From: CBDBIK01 sp965206145
GTDB lineage: Bacteria; Pseudomonadota; Alphaproteobacteria; TMED109
Assembly (NCBI GenBank): GCA_965206145.1
Contig: CBDBIK010000005.1
Location: forward strand, 496,001-560,000
Length of the DNA stretch: 64,000 nucleotides
Direction of reading: 5' to 3'
Positions within the stretch are counted from its first letter, which is position 1. Every line of letters starts with the position of its first letter. Shown piece by piece: positions 50,522 through 59,919 of the stretch. The position numbers were made by a program, and so were the translations under genes. The notes beneath the pieces were generated by a model. That model saw nothing but the letters and a program-made list of their open reading frames with translations, was not told the DNA's origin and made no database searches.

Positions 50522-51874
50522 TCAGAATGGGGGTGGCAGGCCTACTGCTTTCAGAACTTTTGTCTGCTCACGGGCAAGGCTCTTGACATCGAATCCATCG
50601 ACGATTCCCTCGATCACCCGGTGCCAGTTGATCTCGGCCTTGATGCTTGTGAAGACGAACCCCAGCCCCACGGAGGCACGGTCGAGAAGCACGAACTCTC
50701 GCGGTGGCTGGATTCCACCGAGGCGTCGAACCTCCTTGTAAACCTTGCCGACCAGTTTTCTTCCCTCGATCATGGAATGCTCCGCCTTGAGGGGTCTCAC
50801 CCGATCTTCGAGGATTGGCGCGTACAGGTAGTCTGCCCACAGATTGAGGGTTGCGAGCATTTCCTTTGACAGATGCTCGAATCCCCAACCCCTGTAGGCT
50901 TCGACAGCCAGTTCCGGATCTCCGTCTCTTTTTGCCTTGTAGAGGTTGAGTACAGCTTCCACGAAGGTGGGTGGGAACACCCGGACACAGCCGAAATCGA
51001 GAAGATTGATGATGCCGTCCTCGGTTACGGAGTAGTTCCCGGGATGGGGGTCCCCGTGGATGATTCCATGTCGGTAGAAAGGGATGTACCAAGCGCTGAA
51101 AAGTCGGCTGGCGGCTTTGTTGCGGAATTTTTGTCCCATTTTCTCAGTGTCCCTGAGACGCATCCCATCGAGCCAGGTCATCGTGAGCAGACTGTTCGTG
51201 GAGAGATCCTCGACTGGTTCGGGAATGTGGATACCGTCCGTGGGGCTGAGCATGTGTCGATAGGCGCGCATGTTTTGCGCTTCGTGCACGTAGTCGAGTT
51301 CCTCGTCGAGACGCGCTTCCATTTCTTCGTAAATTTTGTCTGTCTTAATCGCCTTGTCGACGCGCCGGTAGAGATTCAGGAAAAGTCTGAGCTGGCGTAG
51401 ATCTGCTTTCACCACAGAGGTCATATCGGGGTATTGGAGTTTGCAGGCCAGCTCCTGTCCCCGTGCCCGGGTGCGATGAACCTGCCCGATGGAAGCGGCA
51501 TGGGCCGCTTCGCGCTCGAAAGATTCGAAATGTTTTTGCCAGTCATCTCCCAGTTCCGAACGCATCCTGCGGCGCACAAAAAGCCATCCCATAGAAGGTG
51601 CATCTGCCTGCAGGTTGGCGAGACGCTCCTGGTATTTCGGTGGCAGCACGCCGGGAACCAGGGAGAGCATTTGTGCGATCTTCATGACCGGCCCTTTGAG
51701 CTCACCCAGCGCATCAACGAGGTCCTTGGCCCCCTTGTCACTACCGCCGTCACGGCCGAGGGCGCGTCTCGCAAGGTAGCGTGAGGCAATGCGGCCAGCT
51801 TCCAGGCTTACCCGAGTGTGACGACGCGTCTGACCCGCGATGCGTGGATCGTCCCTTTTCCCGTTCTTTGGCAT
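50522..51874 (-). CDS. ABC1/UbiB-family atypical kinase
   Basis: About 450 residues. LGELKGPVMKIAQMLSLVPG is the signature N-terminal extension, AAHAASIGQVHRTRARGQELACKLQYPD the nucleotide region, and HGDPHPGNYSV with LLDFGCVR the catalytic and metal-binding loops. UbiB/COQ8 relatives support quinone or lipid metabolism. ATG at 51874 is preferred over ATG at 51898, neither with a clear ribosome site. Confidence 0.9.
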   Translation of the reverse strand: MPKNGKRDDPRIAGQTRRHTRVSLEAGRIASRYLARRALGRDGGSDKGAKDLVDALGELKGPVMKIAQMLSLVPGVLPPKYQERLANLQADAPSMGWLFVRRRMRSELGDDWQKHFESFEREAAHAASIGQVHRTRARGQELACKLQYPDMTSVVKADLRQLRLFLNLYRRVDKAIKTDKIYEEMEARLDEELDYVHEAQNMRAYRHMLSPTDGIHIPEPVEDLSTNSLLTMTWLDGMRLRDTEKMGQKFRNKAASRLFSAWYIPFYRHGIIHGDPHPGNYSVTEDGIINLLDFGCVRVFPPTFVEAVLNLYKAKRDGDPELAVEAYRGWGFEHLSKEMLATLNLWADYLYAPILEDRVRPLKAEHSMIEGRKLVGKVYKEVRRLGGIQPPREFVLLDRASVGLGFVFTSIKAEINWHRVIEGIVDGFDVKSLAREQTKVLKAVGLPPPF

Positions 51875-51956
51875 GCCACATGGTAGCCGTAAGCGCACGG
51901 GTCCCGTCGCTTTCGCCGACGGTATGGCGGGCTTATAGTCCCCTGTCCCGAGGAGC

Positions 51957-52031
51957 GGGCGCGTAGCTCAGCGGGAGAGCACTACGTTGACATCGTAGGG
52001 GTCGCTGGTTCAATCCCAGCCGCGCCCACCA
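51957..52031 (+). tRNA. tRNA-Val (GAC)
   Basis: Acceptor GGGCGCG pairs with CGCGCCC, D-arm GCTC/GAGC, anticodon stem CTACG/CGTAG with loop TTGACAT (anticodon GAC), T-arm GCTGG TTCAATC CCAGC, and encoded CCA at 52029-52031. A normal cloverleaf, which contrasts with the prophage tRNA-like gene. Confidence 0.95.
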
Positions 52032-52076
52032 CTCGGCTGTTTCGAGCCATATTCTTTTCGTTTTCCGGCCTTGCGG

Positions 52077-53339
52077 TCAGGTTACGAGAAATGTGCGGAA
52101 ATCGTTCACGTTGGTGCGGGTAGGTTTTGTTGTGACGAGGTCGCCGAGAGCATCGAAAAAGCTGCGTGAATCTTGCCGTGCCAGGAATTCTCTGGGATCA
52201 AGCTCCAATTGAGTGGCTCTGTCGGCCGTGGTCGGGTCAATAATGGCTCCCGCGTGTCCGCCGTCTCCGTCGATCCCGTCCGTGTCGCAGGCGATCGCGT
52301 AGATCCTTTCGCCTGCAAGCGCGGTGGCCGCAGCGAGAAGAAATTCCGTATTTCGTCCGCCGCTGCCGGATCCCCGCAGTGTGACCGTGGTCTCGCCGCC
52401 CGACAATAGGACGAGTGGGGGCGGTGCCGGTTGGCGGTAGCGAATTACCTGTCGGACGATCGCTGCGTGCGCAAGGGCCGCGTCGGTCGCCTCGCCCTCG
52501 AGGGAATCGGAGAGGATCATGGGGAAGAAACCCGCTTCTCTTGCCACCTTTGCCGCTGCCTCCAGAGCATCCTGTGGTCGGGCAATAATGATGTTTTCGG
52601 CATGGTGCAGGGCATCCGGCGTCGGGGTCTCGGGTGCATTTCCCTCCAAGCACGCCTGGACGCGTGCAGGCCCGCGGATCCGGTACTTGGCCAGAATCTT
52701 GCGAGCTTGGGCGAAGGTCGTTGGATCGCCCACGGTGGGGCCGGAACCGATCACGGACGGATCGTCGCCGGGCACATCGGAAATCATGAGGGTGACGACA
52801 CGGGCCGGTTGGGCGGCAAGGGCAAGCTGGCCTCCCTTGATTGCAGAGAGGTGTTTGCGCACACAGTTGATTTCCGAAATCGTGGCACCCGACCGGAGAA
52901 GCGCCTTGGTGACGGCTCGTTTGTCCCTGAGGTGCACGCCGGGAGTGGGAACGGTCAGCAGTGCTGAGGCTCCCCCCGAAATTAGGAACAGCAGTAGGTC
53001 ATCGTGGCCCAGTTTTTCCACGAGCGCGAGGATGCGTCGGGCGGCCCGGCTGCCGGCCGAATCGGGTACCGGGTGGGAGGCCTCGATAACTTCAATTCGC
53101 TTGCATGGGACTCCGTGCCCGTAAGGTACTGTTACGAGCCCATCGAGGGGGCCATCCCAGGCCTCTTCGACAGCCGCTGCCATGGCCCCGGCAGCCTTGC
53201 CCACGCCCGCGACGAGCGTGCGTCCCCGGGGCGGTTCGGGGAGGTGGCGCTGGATGGAAGCGGTGGGACGAACCGCATCGATGCCGGCGTGAAACATCCC
53301 CAAAAGGAGCGCGCGATAACGTGCGCAATCGGAGGTCAA
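52077..53339 (-). CDS. Glycerate 2-kinase (class II, MOFRL/DUF4147)
   Basis: About 420 residues. VAGVGKAAGAMA, FLISGGASALLTVPTPG, NCVRKHLSAIKGGQLA and SDVPGDDPSVIGSGPT are class II glycerate kinase blocks, and the C-terminal MOFRL domain has LLSGGETTV and DGIDG. It phosphorylates glycerate to 2-phosphoglycerate in serine-cycle or glyoxylate metabolism. Overlaps the epimerase gene by ATGA. Confidence 0.9.
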   Translation of the reverse strand: MTSDCARYRALLLGMFHAGIDAVRPTASIQRHLPEPPRGRTLVAGVGKAAGAMAAAVEEAWDGPLDGLVTVPYGHGVPCKRIEVIEASHPVPDSAGSRAARRILALVEKLGHDDLLLFLISGGASALLTVPTPGVHLRDKRAVTKALLRSGATISEINCVRKHLSAIKGGQLALAAQPARVVTLMISDVPGDDPSVIGSGPTVGDPTTFAQARKILAKYRIRGPARVQACLEGNAPETPTPDALHHAENIIIARPQDALEAAAKVAREAGFFPMILSDSLEGEATDAALAHAAIVRQVIRYRQPAPPPLVLLSGGETTVTLRGSGSGGRNTEFLLAAATALAGERIYAIACDTDGIDGDGGHAGAIIDPTTADRATQLELDPREFLARQDSRSFFDALGDLVTTKPTRTNVNDFRTFLVT

Positions 53340-54319
53340 AGGCCGTGGTATTCGCGGTACCAGGAAACGAAGCGGGGCAGTCCCTCTTCGAGGGAGGTTC
53401 GGGGCTCGAAACCAAGATCCCGGCGGGATTCCGTGATGTCGGCGCAGGTCTCGAACACGTCCTCGGGTGGTTTCGGCAGGAGGCAGAGTTCAGCCTTCAA
53501 GCTCGTGATTTCCTCCAGGATCGCGATGAAGTGCAGTAGGCTCACGGAGCTTTCGTTGCCGATATTGTAGACGCGGTGCGACACCTCGTCATTTCCGGTT
53601 TTGGCCGGGCGGTCGAGGCTTGCGAGGATCGCGGCGGCTACGTCATCGACGTAAGTGAAGTCGCGTTTGAGTTTTCCATAGCCGAACACCTGGAGGGGCC
53701 GTCGTTCAAGGAGAGCGCTTGTGAATAGCCAGGGAGCTGCATCAGGCCGACCCCATGGACCGTAGACGGTGAAAAAACGCAAACCTGTCGCTCGCAAACC
53801 GTAGAGGTGGGAATACACTCGCGTCATGAGTTCATCGGCACGCTTGGTTGCCGCATAAAGTGAGATCGGTTGTTCGACAGCATCGAAGATCGAGGAAGGA
53901 ACCTTGTCGTTTTCGCCGTAAACTGCGCTGGTGCTGGCGTAAACGAGGTTTTGAATCTCACGTTCACGACAAAGTTCCAACACTTCAGCATGGCCTACAA
54001 GGTTCGCGCGGGCCTGGAAGCGAGCGTGTTTTTCGGCGCTGCGAACGCCCGGATGGGCGGCCAAGTGTACGATTGCCGATATCTCGGTGCCGCCCAGAGC
54101 CTCACCGATTGCATTCGGGCCGATGATATCGAGCTCGAGGCAGGAGAAACGGCCGGAGGGATGCTCGGAAACGTGACGAGCACGGTCACGTTTCAGTCTG
54201 GCCAGCCCGTCCTCGTCACCGAAGTGGTCCACGCCGATCACCTCCTCGTTGCGGTCAAGGAGGGTCTTGGCAATGCTCGTGCCGATAAAACCGGCGGCAC
54301 CGGTGAGCAGGATCGCCAT
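53336..54319 (-). CDS. NAD-dependent nucleotide-sugar epimerase (UDP-glucuronate 4-epimerase-like)
   Basis: About 327 residues. ILLTGAAGFIGTSIAKTLL is the NAD motif; the catalytic segment has YASTSAVYG and SLYAATKRADELM (YxxxK). RFFTVYGPWGRPDAAPWLF resembles UDP-glucuronate 4-epimerases that act in surface polysaccharide synthesis. Confidence 0.85.
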   Translation of the reverse strand: MAILLTGAAGFIGTSIAKTLLDRNEEVIGVDHFGDEDGLARLKRDRARHVSEHPSGRFSCLELDIIGPNAIGEALGGTEISAIVHLAAHPGVRSAEKHARFQARANLVGHAEVLELCREREIQNLVYASTSAVYGENDKVPSSIFDAVEQPISLYAATKRADELMTRVYSHLYGLRATGLRFFTVYGPWGRPDAAPWLFTSALLERRPLQVFGYGKLKRDFTYVDDVAAAILASLDRPAKTGNDEVSHRVYNIGNESSVSLLHFIAILEEITSLKAELCLLPKPPEDVFETCADITESRRDLGFEPRTSLEEGLPRFVSWYREYHGL

Positions 54320-54420
54320 CGGTCACGATTCCCGTGGATAAAGGGCAGGAGGAGGCCAGTGCTGTTTGTCTTGCTGATGCTAGTGGCCGGTCCTCACCTT
54401 GGCAAAAACCTTTGAAAAAA

Positions 54421-54464
54421 GTGCATTTCTTGCACCGAAAGGGCCGAGGAAGTAAACTTCGGCC
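54421..54464 (+). promoter_or_regulatory. Leader dyad and hairpin upstream of the indolepyruvate oxidoreductase gene
   Basis: The 304-bp gap holds a dyad GTGCA-N5-TGCAC (54421-54435) and a hairpin at 54442-54464 with GGCC and GAAGT/ACTTC pairing. A protein operator and a leader structure are possible. No consensus promoter stands out. Confidence 0.35.
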
Positions 54465-54622
54465 AACATAGGGAAGGTTTCCTGACAGAGAGAAGCGTTC
54501 TTTCTGGTGGTTTGGGGGCGCTTCTTTGTCTGCGGGCCGTGGCCTCGGGGTACGGCTCAAGCGCTGGTCGGGTGCGAGCGAACCGCTGTCCGGTGAGCAG
54601 GAACGTGGGAGAGGAGCCGCCT

Positions 54623-57600
54623 GTGGCGCTTGCCGCTGTCAAGCTTGACGACAAGTACGAACTCGAAAACGGGCGTGTTTATCTAACAGGAACGCAAGCT
54701 TTAGTGCGTCTGCCGCTGATGCAGCGCCGACGGGACCGTGCGAACGGCCTCAACACCGCAGGTTTCATTTCCGGATATCGAGGCTCTCCACTGGGAGCCT
54801 ACGACCAGGCCTTGTGGAGTGCGCGCCAATTCCTTGCCAACGGAGATATCCGCTTCCAGCCCGGCCTCAACGAGGATTTGGCGGCAACGGCGATTTGGGG
54901 CACGCAACAGATCAATCTCCGGACCAAACCGAAATACGATGGTGTTTTCAGCATCTGGTACGGCAAGGGCCCGGGCGTCGATCGGAGTGGCGATGCACTT
55001 ACGCACGCCAACGTGGCCGGTACGGCCCCCCACGGCGGAGTGTTGGCGCTACTCGGCGATGACCACCTCGCGAAATCCTCCACGATTGCCCATCACAGCG
55101 AATTGGCGATGGTGCACTCCCAGATCCCGGTACTGAACCCAGCCAACGTCCAGGACCTTCTCGATTTCGGATTACACGGCTGGGCGATGTCCCGCTTCAG
55201 CGGGCTGTGGGTTTCGCTTAAATGTGTGACTGCGACCATCGACAGTGCAGCTTCGATTTATGTGGAATCGGACCGTGCGATGCCCCGCATTCCGGCTGAT
55301 TTCCCGATGCCTGAGGACGGCCTCGCGATTCGCTGGCCAGATGACATTCTCGAGCAGGAACGCCGGATGGCACAGTACCGAATTCCAGCTGCGCAGGCGT
55401 ACTGCCGGGAGAACGGGATTGACCGTCTGGAATGGAGCGGGGTTTCGGACCGCATCGGTATCGCCGCCACTGGCAAGGGTTATGCAGAATTGCGGGAAGC
55501 CTTGGCGATGCTGGGAATTGATGAGGAGCGTGCTCGCTCGCTGGGCATTCGTCTCTGGAAGGTCGGGATGAGTTGGCCGCTCGAAACACAGGGCGCACAA
55601 ACCTTTCTCGACGGTCTCGAAGAGGTGGTGGTGATCGAGGAGAAACGCGCCTTGGTCGAGGATCAGCTCAAGAATTTGGCATTTAATTCCAGCAAACGTC
55701 CGCATCGCATCGTTGGTAAGAACGACGAGGAGGGACGGCCACTCCTGCCTTCGTCGGGACAGCTCACCGCCGAAGACGTGGCGCTTGTTTTGGGTAGCCG
55801 CCTTGCCCGTGCCGGGGTGGAGGGAATCGAGGAACGCCTCACGCGGTTGCGAGGAGACAACGCCGAGCCCAGTGCACCTGCTCCCGTCGAGCGGACACCG
55901 TATTTTTGCTCGGGCTGCCCTCACAATAGTTCGACGAAGATCCCCGAAGGCAGCATGGCCATGGCAGGAATCGGCTGTCACTACATGGCGGTGTGGACCG
56001 ATCGCAGCACGCACCTCTATACGCACATGGGCGCCGAAGGGGCGAACTGGACTGGCATCGAGCCCTTCGTCGAGGAGTCCCATGTCTTCCAGAACCTGGG
56101 CGACGGCACCTACCAGCATTCGGGAATCCTGGCCATCCGGGCTGCGGTTACGGCCGGTGCCCGCATGACCTTCAAAATCCTTTTCAACGACGCGGTGGCG
56201 ATGACAGGTGGGCAGCCCGTCGACGGGATGCTGAGTCCGGAACAGATCACCCGCCAGATCCGGGCCGAGGGCGTGGAGCGGATCGCGGTGGTTACCGACG
56301 AGCCGGACAAGTACGAGGTGGGCCGCGTGTTTGCCGACGGCGTGACGGTCCACCACCGTGATGATCTCGACGTCGTGCAGAAGGAACTCCGTCGTTGGTC
56401 AGGAGTGTCGGCGATGGTTTACGACCAAACCTGTGCCGCTGAGAAGCGCCGCCGCCGCAAGCGCGGGCTGATGGTGGATCCTGACGAGCGCGTCTTCATC
56501 AACGAGCTGGTGTGCGAGGGTTGCGGTGATTGTTCTCGAGCCTCGAATTGCCTTTCGGTTGAGCCTCTTGAGACGGAATTTGGCCGCAAGCGTCGCATCA
56601 ATCAGTCGAGCTGCAACAAGGATTTTTCGTGTCTGAATGGGTTCTGTCCAAGTTTCGTAACCATTGAAGGTGCTGCGGTCCGCCGCTCCTCTCCTACCCA
56701 CGACAGCGGACGTCTTGGTGCCCTCTTCGCCAAACTACCTGCCCCGACCCCGCCTGTTCTCGAGACTCCCTGCAACATCGTGATTACCGGAATTGGCGGC
56801 ACTGGCGTCGTCACGGTGGGCGCTGTGATCGGAATGGCCGCCCACCTCGAAGGCAAAGGTGTGAGTGTTCTCGACCAGGTGGGCCTCTCCCAGAAGGGTG
56901 GTGCCGTGGTGAGCGATGTGCGCATAGCGAACACCCCCGAAGAGCTGTACTCGATCGAAGTCGGAACGGGCAGAGCTGATCTCCTGCTCGGCTGTGACAT
57001 GGTGGTGTCGGCGAGTGCCCCCGTCCGCGAAAAACTCTCACCTACGGTCACGGCGGCGGTAGTGAACGCTCACCGTGCTCCCACTGCGCAGTTTGTTCTT
57101 GACCCTGACATTTCGTTCGGAGCGCGGCGGATGGTTGAGATGGTTACCGCAATCTCGAAGCCCAATTCCGTCTTTTTTGTGGACGTGTCAGCACTGGCTG
57201 TGAAGCTGTTCGGCGACAACATTGCAGGCAACATTATGTTACTTGGCTATGCCGTCCAGAAGGGCCACGTTCCGGTTTCCCCGGAAGCCATCGAAAGGGC
57301 GATCGAGCTCAACGGTGTCGCAGTCACCATGAATCGGGATGCTTTCCGGTGGGGGCGGGTTGCAGCTTACGACGACGAGGCCGTGCGAAGGTTGGTCGTT
57401 CCGGACGTAAGCCAGGCGGAGCCGGAGGAAAAGAGCATTGATGACCTGACCGAGCACCGAGCTGAATTTCTTCGGAAATATCAGAACCGACGTTGGAGTC
57501 AGCGTTATCGCTCTGAGGTTGAGCGGGTTCGCGAGGTTGAGCATGTGCATGGTGCGGAGAGCGAGGAACTTTCGAAAATGGTTGCGCGCAATCTCTTCAA

Positions 57601-58096
57601 GCTGATGTCTTACAAGGATGAATACGAGGTTGCGCGGCTCTACACGGAAGGAACCTTCCACCACCGCCTCAAGGAGACGTTCGAGGGTAAATTCAAAATC
57701 CGCTACCATCTCGCCCCGCCGCTCTTTGCGCCGAAAGATCCCGTAACGGGACAGCTGAAGAAGGTCACCTTTGGGCCGTGGATGATGGGCGCTTTTCGCC
57801 TGCTTGCCTGCTTTAGTTTCCTGCGCGGGACATGGTTTGATCCCTTCGGCTGGACAGCGGAGCGCCGTCGAGAGCGCCGCCTGATTGCCGAATACAGAGT
57901 CACTCTTTCCGAAGTCTGTGAAGGACTTCAGCCTTCGAATCACGCCGCTGCGGTGGAACTTGTTTCCGTTCCGGAACGGATCCGCGGCTTCGGGCACGTC
58001 AAGGAGGAAAGCATACGGGACGCCGAGCGGGTGCAGACAGAACGGTTGGAAGCGTTCCGCACCTCGAGCATCAGGGAGCCTGCAGAGGCGGCATGA
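54623..58096 (+). CDS. Indolepyruvate ferredoxin oxidoreductase, fused single-chain type
   Basis: About 1157 residues. The N-terminal part is pyrimidine-binding (FISGYRGSPLGAYDQAL), the middle is the thiamine diphosphate domain (FCSGCPHNSSTKIPEGS, GAEGANWTGIEPF), then a ferredoxin-like segment (CEGCGDCSRASNC) and the gamma domain (ITGIGGTGVVTVGAVIGMA). It decarboxylates aryl pyruvates to acyl-CoA with ferredoxin. GGGAGAGGAG precedes GTG 54623; the longer ATG frame at 54512 has no family match. Followed by an acyl-CoA synthetase with ATGA overlap. Confidence 0.9.
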   Translation: MALAAVKLDDKYELENGRVYLTGTQALVRLPLMQRRRDRANGLNTAGFISGYRGSPLGAYDQALWSARQFLANGDIRFQPGLNEDLAATAIWGTQQINLRTKPKYDGVFSIWYGKGPGVDRSGDALTHANVAGTAPHGGVLALLGDDHLAKSSTIAHHSELAMVHSQIPVLNPANVQDLLDFGLHGWAMSRFSGLWVSLKCVTATIDSAASIYVESDRAMPRIPADFPMPEDGLAIRWPDDILEQERRMAQYRIPAAQAYCRENGIDRLEWSGVSDRIGIAATGKGYAELREALAMLGIDEERARSLGIRLWKVGMSWPLETQGAQTFLDGLEEVVVIEEKRALVEDQLKNLAFNSSKRPHRIVGKNDEEGRPLLPSSGQLTAEDVALVLGSRLARAGVEGIEERLTRLRGDNAEPSAPAPVERTPYFCSGCPHNSSTKIPEGSMAMAGIGCHYMAVWTDRSTHLYTHMGAEGANWTGIEPFVEESHVFQNLGDGTYQHSGILAIRAAVTAGARMTFKILFNDAVAMTGGQPVDGMLSPEQITRQIRAEGVERIAVVTDEPDKYEVGRVFADGVTVHHRDDLDVVQKELRRWSGVSAMVYDQTCAAEKRRRRKRGLMVDPDERVFINELVCEGCGDCSRASNCLSVEPLETEFGRKRRINQSSCNKDFSCLNGFCPSFVTIEGAAVRRSSPTHDSGRLGALFAKLPAPTPPVLETPCNIVITGIGGTGVVTVGAVIGMAAHLEGKGVSVLDQVGLSQKGGAVVSDVRIANTPEELYSIEVGTGRADLLLGCDMVVSASAPVREKLSPTVTAAVVNAHRAPTAQFVLDPDISFGARRMVEMVTAISKPNSVFFVDVSALAVKLFGDNIAGNIMLLGYAVQKGHVPVSPEAIERAIELNGVAVTMNRDAFRWGRVAAYDDEAVRRLVVPDVSQAEPEEKSIDDLTEHRAEFLRKYQNRRWSQRYRSEVERVREVEHVHGAESEELSKMVARNLFKLMSYKDEYEVARLYTEGTFHHRLKETFEGKFKIRYHLAPPLFAPKDPVTGQLKKVTFGPWMMGAFRLLACFSFLRGTWFDPFGWTAERRRERRLIAEYRVTLSEVCEGLQPSNHAAAVELVSVPERIRGFGHVKEESIRDAERVQTERLEAFRTSSIREPAEAA

Positions 58097-59913
58097 ACGC
58101 CCCGAAGCGGGAGTCGAGTGGGAGCGTCCGCATGGATTGGCCCAATCTCGTCTCGATGCTCTTCTCCCAAGCGCAAACCCGCGCCGACCAACCATTCTTC
58201 TGGGCTCGCAGGGCAGAATCTTGGGAGCCGGTTACGTGGGATGGAGTTGCGCGCCAGGTTTCAGCACTCGCCTGCGCTTTCCGTGATGCAGGTCTCAATC
58301 CCGGCGATCGGGTGTTCCTACTTGCCGACAACAGTCCCGAATGGGCGATCGCCGACTTCGCCGTGATGGCGGCGGGAGGTGTCACCGTTCCCGGCTACAC
58401 CACGAGTGCTGTTCCCGACATCCGCCATGTGATCGATGATTCAGGCGCGCGTTTTGCGGTTGTGGGGGACGGCGTATGCCGCGAACGTTTCCTAGAGGCG
58501 ACGCGAGAAGAATCGCTGATGGAACGGGCGATCGTGATCGGGGATCCGCAGGCGCATGCGTCTTTCCCTTTCCCAGTTGAGTATTGGGCGCATGCGCTTG
58601 AACGGGGCGCACGTGCAGGCGGCGATGCCCAGTCATGGGCGGACGATATCAGTGAGGGTGATCTTGCCTGTCTTATCTATACATCCGGCACCGGCGGAAT
58701 GCCCAAGGGAGTGATGCTGAGCCATCGGGCCGTGCTTACGAACTGTCGGGGCGCGCTGCAGGTTTTGGAAGGCGTCGGTGTGGGGCACGAGATCATCCTG
58801 TCGTTTCTTCCCTTGAGCCATGCCTACGAGCACAGCTGCGGTCTCATGTTTTCGGTTGCGATAGGGGCGGAGGTTTATTACGCCGAAAGTCTCGACACGC
58901 TTGTTCGGGATTTTGCGGAGGTAAAACCCACCATCCTTCTGGTCGTTCCCCGCCTGCTAGAGGTGATGAGGCAGAAAATTCTCACGGCGATCGACAAGGC
59001 TGGCGGGTTTAAAGCCTGGTTGTTCGGCAAGGCTCTCGACACCGGAAAACGAAGATTTGAGGGCAAGCGGCTTGGTATTGTCGACGGGATTCTCGATGCC
59101 GTGGCGGAGCTACTCGTTCGCCGCAAGGTTCGGGCCCGTTTCGGGGGGCACCTCAAGGCGATGGTCTCGGGTGGCGCGCCGCTCGCCTACGAGGTGGGGA
59201 TGTTCTACGCCTCGCTGGGTCTGCGCCTTCTCCAAGGTTATGGGCAAACCGAGGCCGCACCCGTGATCAGCTGCAACCAGGTGGATCAGATCAAGCTCGC
59301 CACTGTAGGCCCGCCGCTCGTGGACGTGGAGGTGAAGATTGCAGATGACGGGGAGATTCTCGTCCGTGGCCCACTCCTGATGGACGGCTACTGGAACCTC
59401 CCTGAAGTGAGCGCCGAGACGATCCGGGACGGATGGCTGCACACCGGCGACATCGGACACCTCGACGAGGATGGTCATTTGGAGATCACTGACAGAAAGA
59501 AAAACATCATCGTGATCACTGGTGGTGACAACATTGCTCCGCAGCGGATTGAAGGAATTCTCACTCTGCAGCCCGAGATCGAGCAGGCGATGGTGATTGG
59601 CGATGCGCACCCGCACTTGGTGGGACTTGTCGTTCCGGAGCCGACGTTTGCACAAACCTGGGCGCGTGAGAATGGGATGGATCCTTATGCACTCAGCGAG
59701 AATGAGGAATTCCACAAGGTGATGTCTGCTGCGGTCGCGCGAGCGAGCGAGGCCTTTTCCCAGCACGAGAAGGTGCGCCGCTTCGTTCTTGCCGATGAGC
59801 CGTTCACCGTCGACAACGCAATGATGACGCCGACCATGAAGATTCGCCGTTCGCAGGTACTTGAGCGTTACGGAGAACGCCTGGAGGCGCTCTACGCCCG
59901 AAGTTCCGATTGA
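58093..59913 (+). CDS. AMP-forming long-chain acyl-CoA synthetase
   Basis: About 606 residues. The phosphate-binding motif is YTSGTGGMPKGVMLSH, with Gly where most relatives have Thr; LQGYGQTEAAPV and WLHTGDIGHLDEDGHLEITDRKKNII follow. It activates long-chain fatty or aryl acids. Co-transcription with the ferredoxin oxidoreductase suggests linked aromatic acid metabolism. Confidence 0.85.
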   Translation: MNAPKRESSGSVRMDWPNLVSMLFSQAQTRADQPFFWARRAESWEPVTWDGVARQVSALACAFRDAGLNPGDRVFLLADNSPEWAIADFAVMAAGGVTVPGYTTSAVPDIRHVIDDSGARFAVVGDGVCRERFLEATREESLMERAIVIGDPQAHASFPFPVEYWAHALERGARAGGDAQSWADDISEGDLACLIYTSGTGGMPKGVMLSHRAVLTNCRGALQVLEGVGVGHEIILSFLPLSHAYEHSCGLMFSVAIGAEVYYAESLDTLVRDFAEVKPTILLVVPRLLEVMRQKILTAIDKAGGFKAWLFGKALDTGKRRFEGKRLGIVDGILDAVAELLVRRKVRARFGGHLKAMVSGGAPLAYEVGMFYASLGLRLLQGYGQTEAAPVISCNQVDQIKLATVGPPLVDVEVKIADDGEILVRGPLLMDGYWNLPEVSAETIRDGWLHTGDIGHLDEDGHLEITDRKKNIIVITGGDNIAPQRIEGILTLQPEIEQAMVIGDAHPHLVGLVVPEPTFAQTWARENGMDPYALSENEEFHKVMSAAVARASEAFSQHEKVRRFVLADEPFTVDNAMMTPTMKIRRSQVLERYGERLEALYARSSD

Positions 59914-59919
59914 TCGGGG

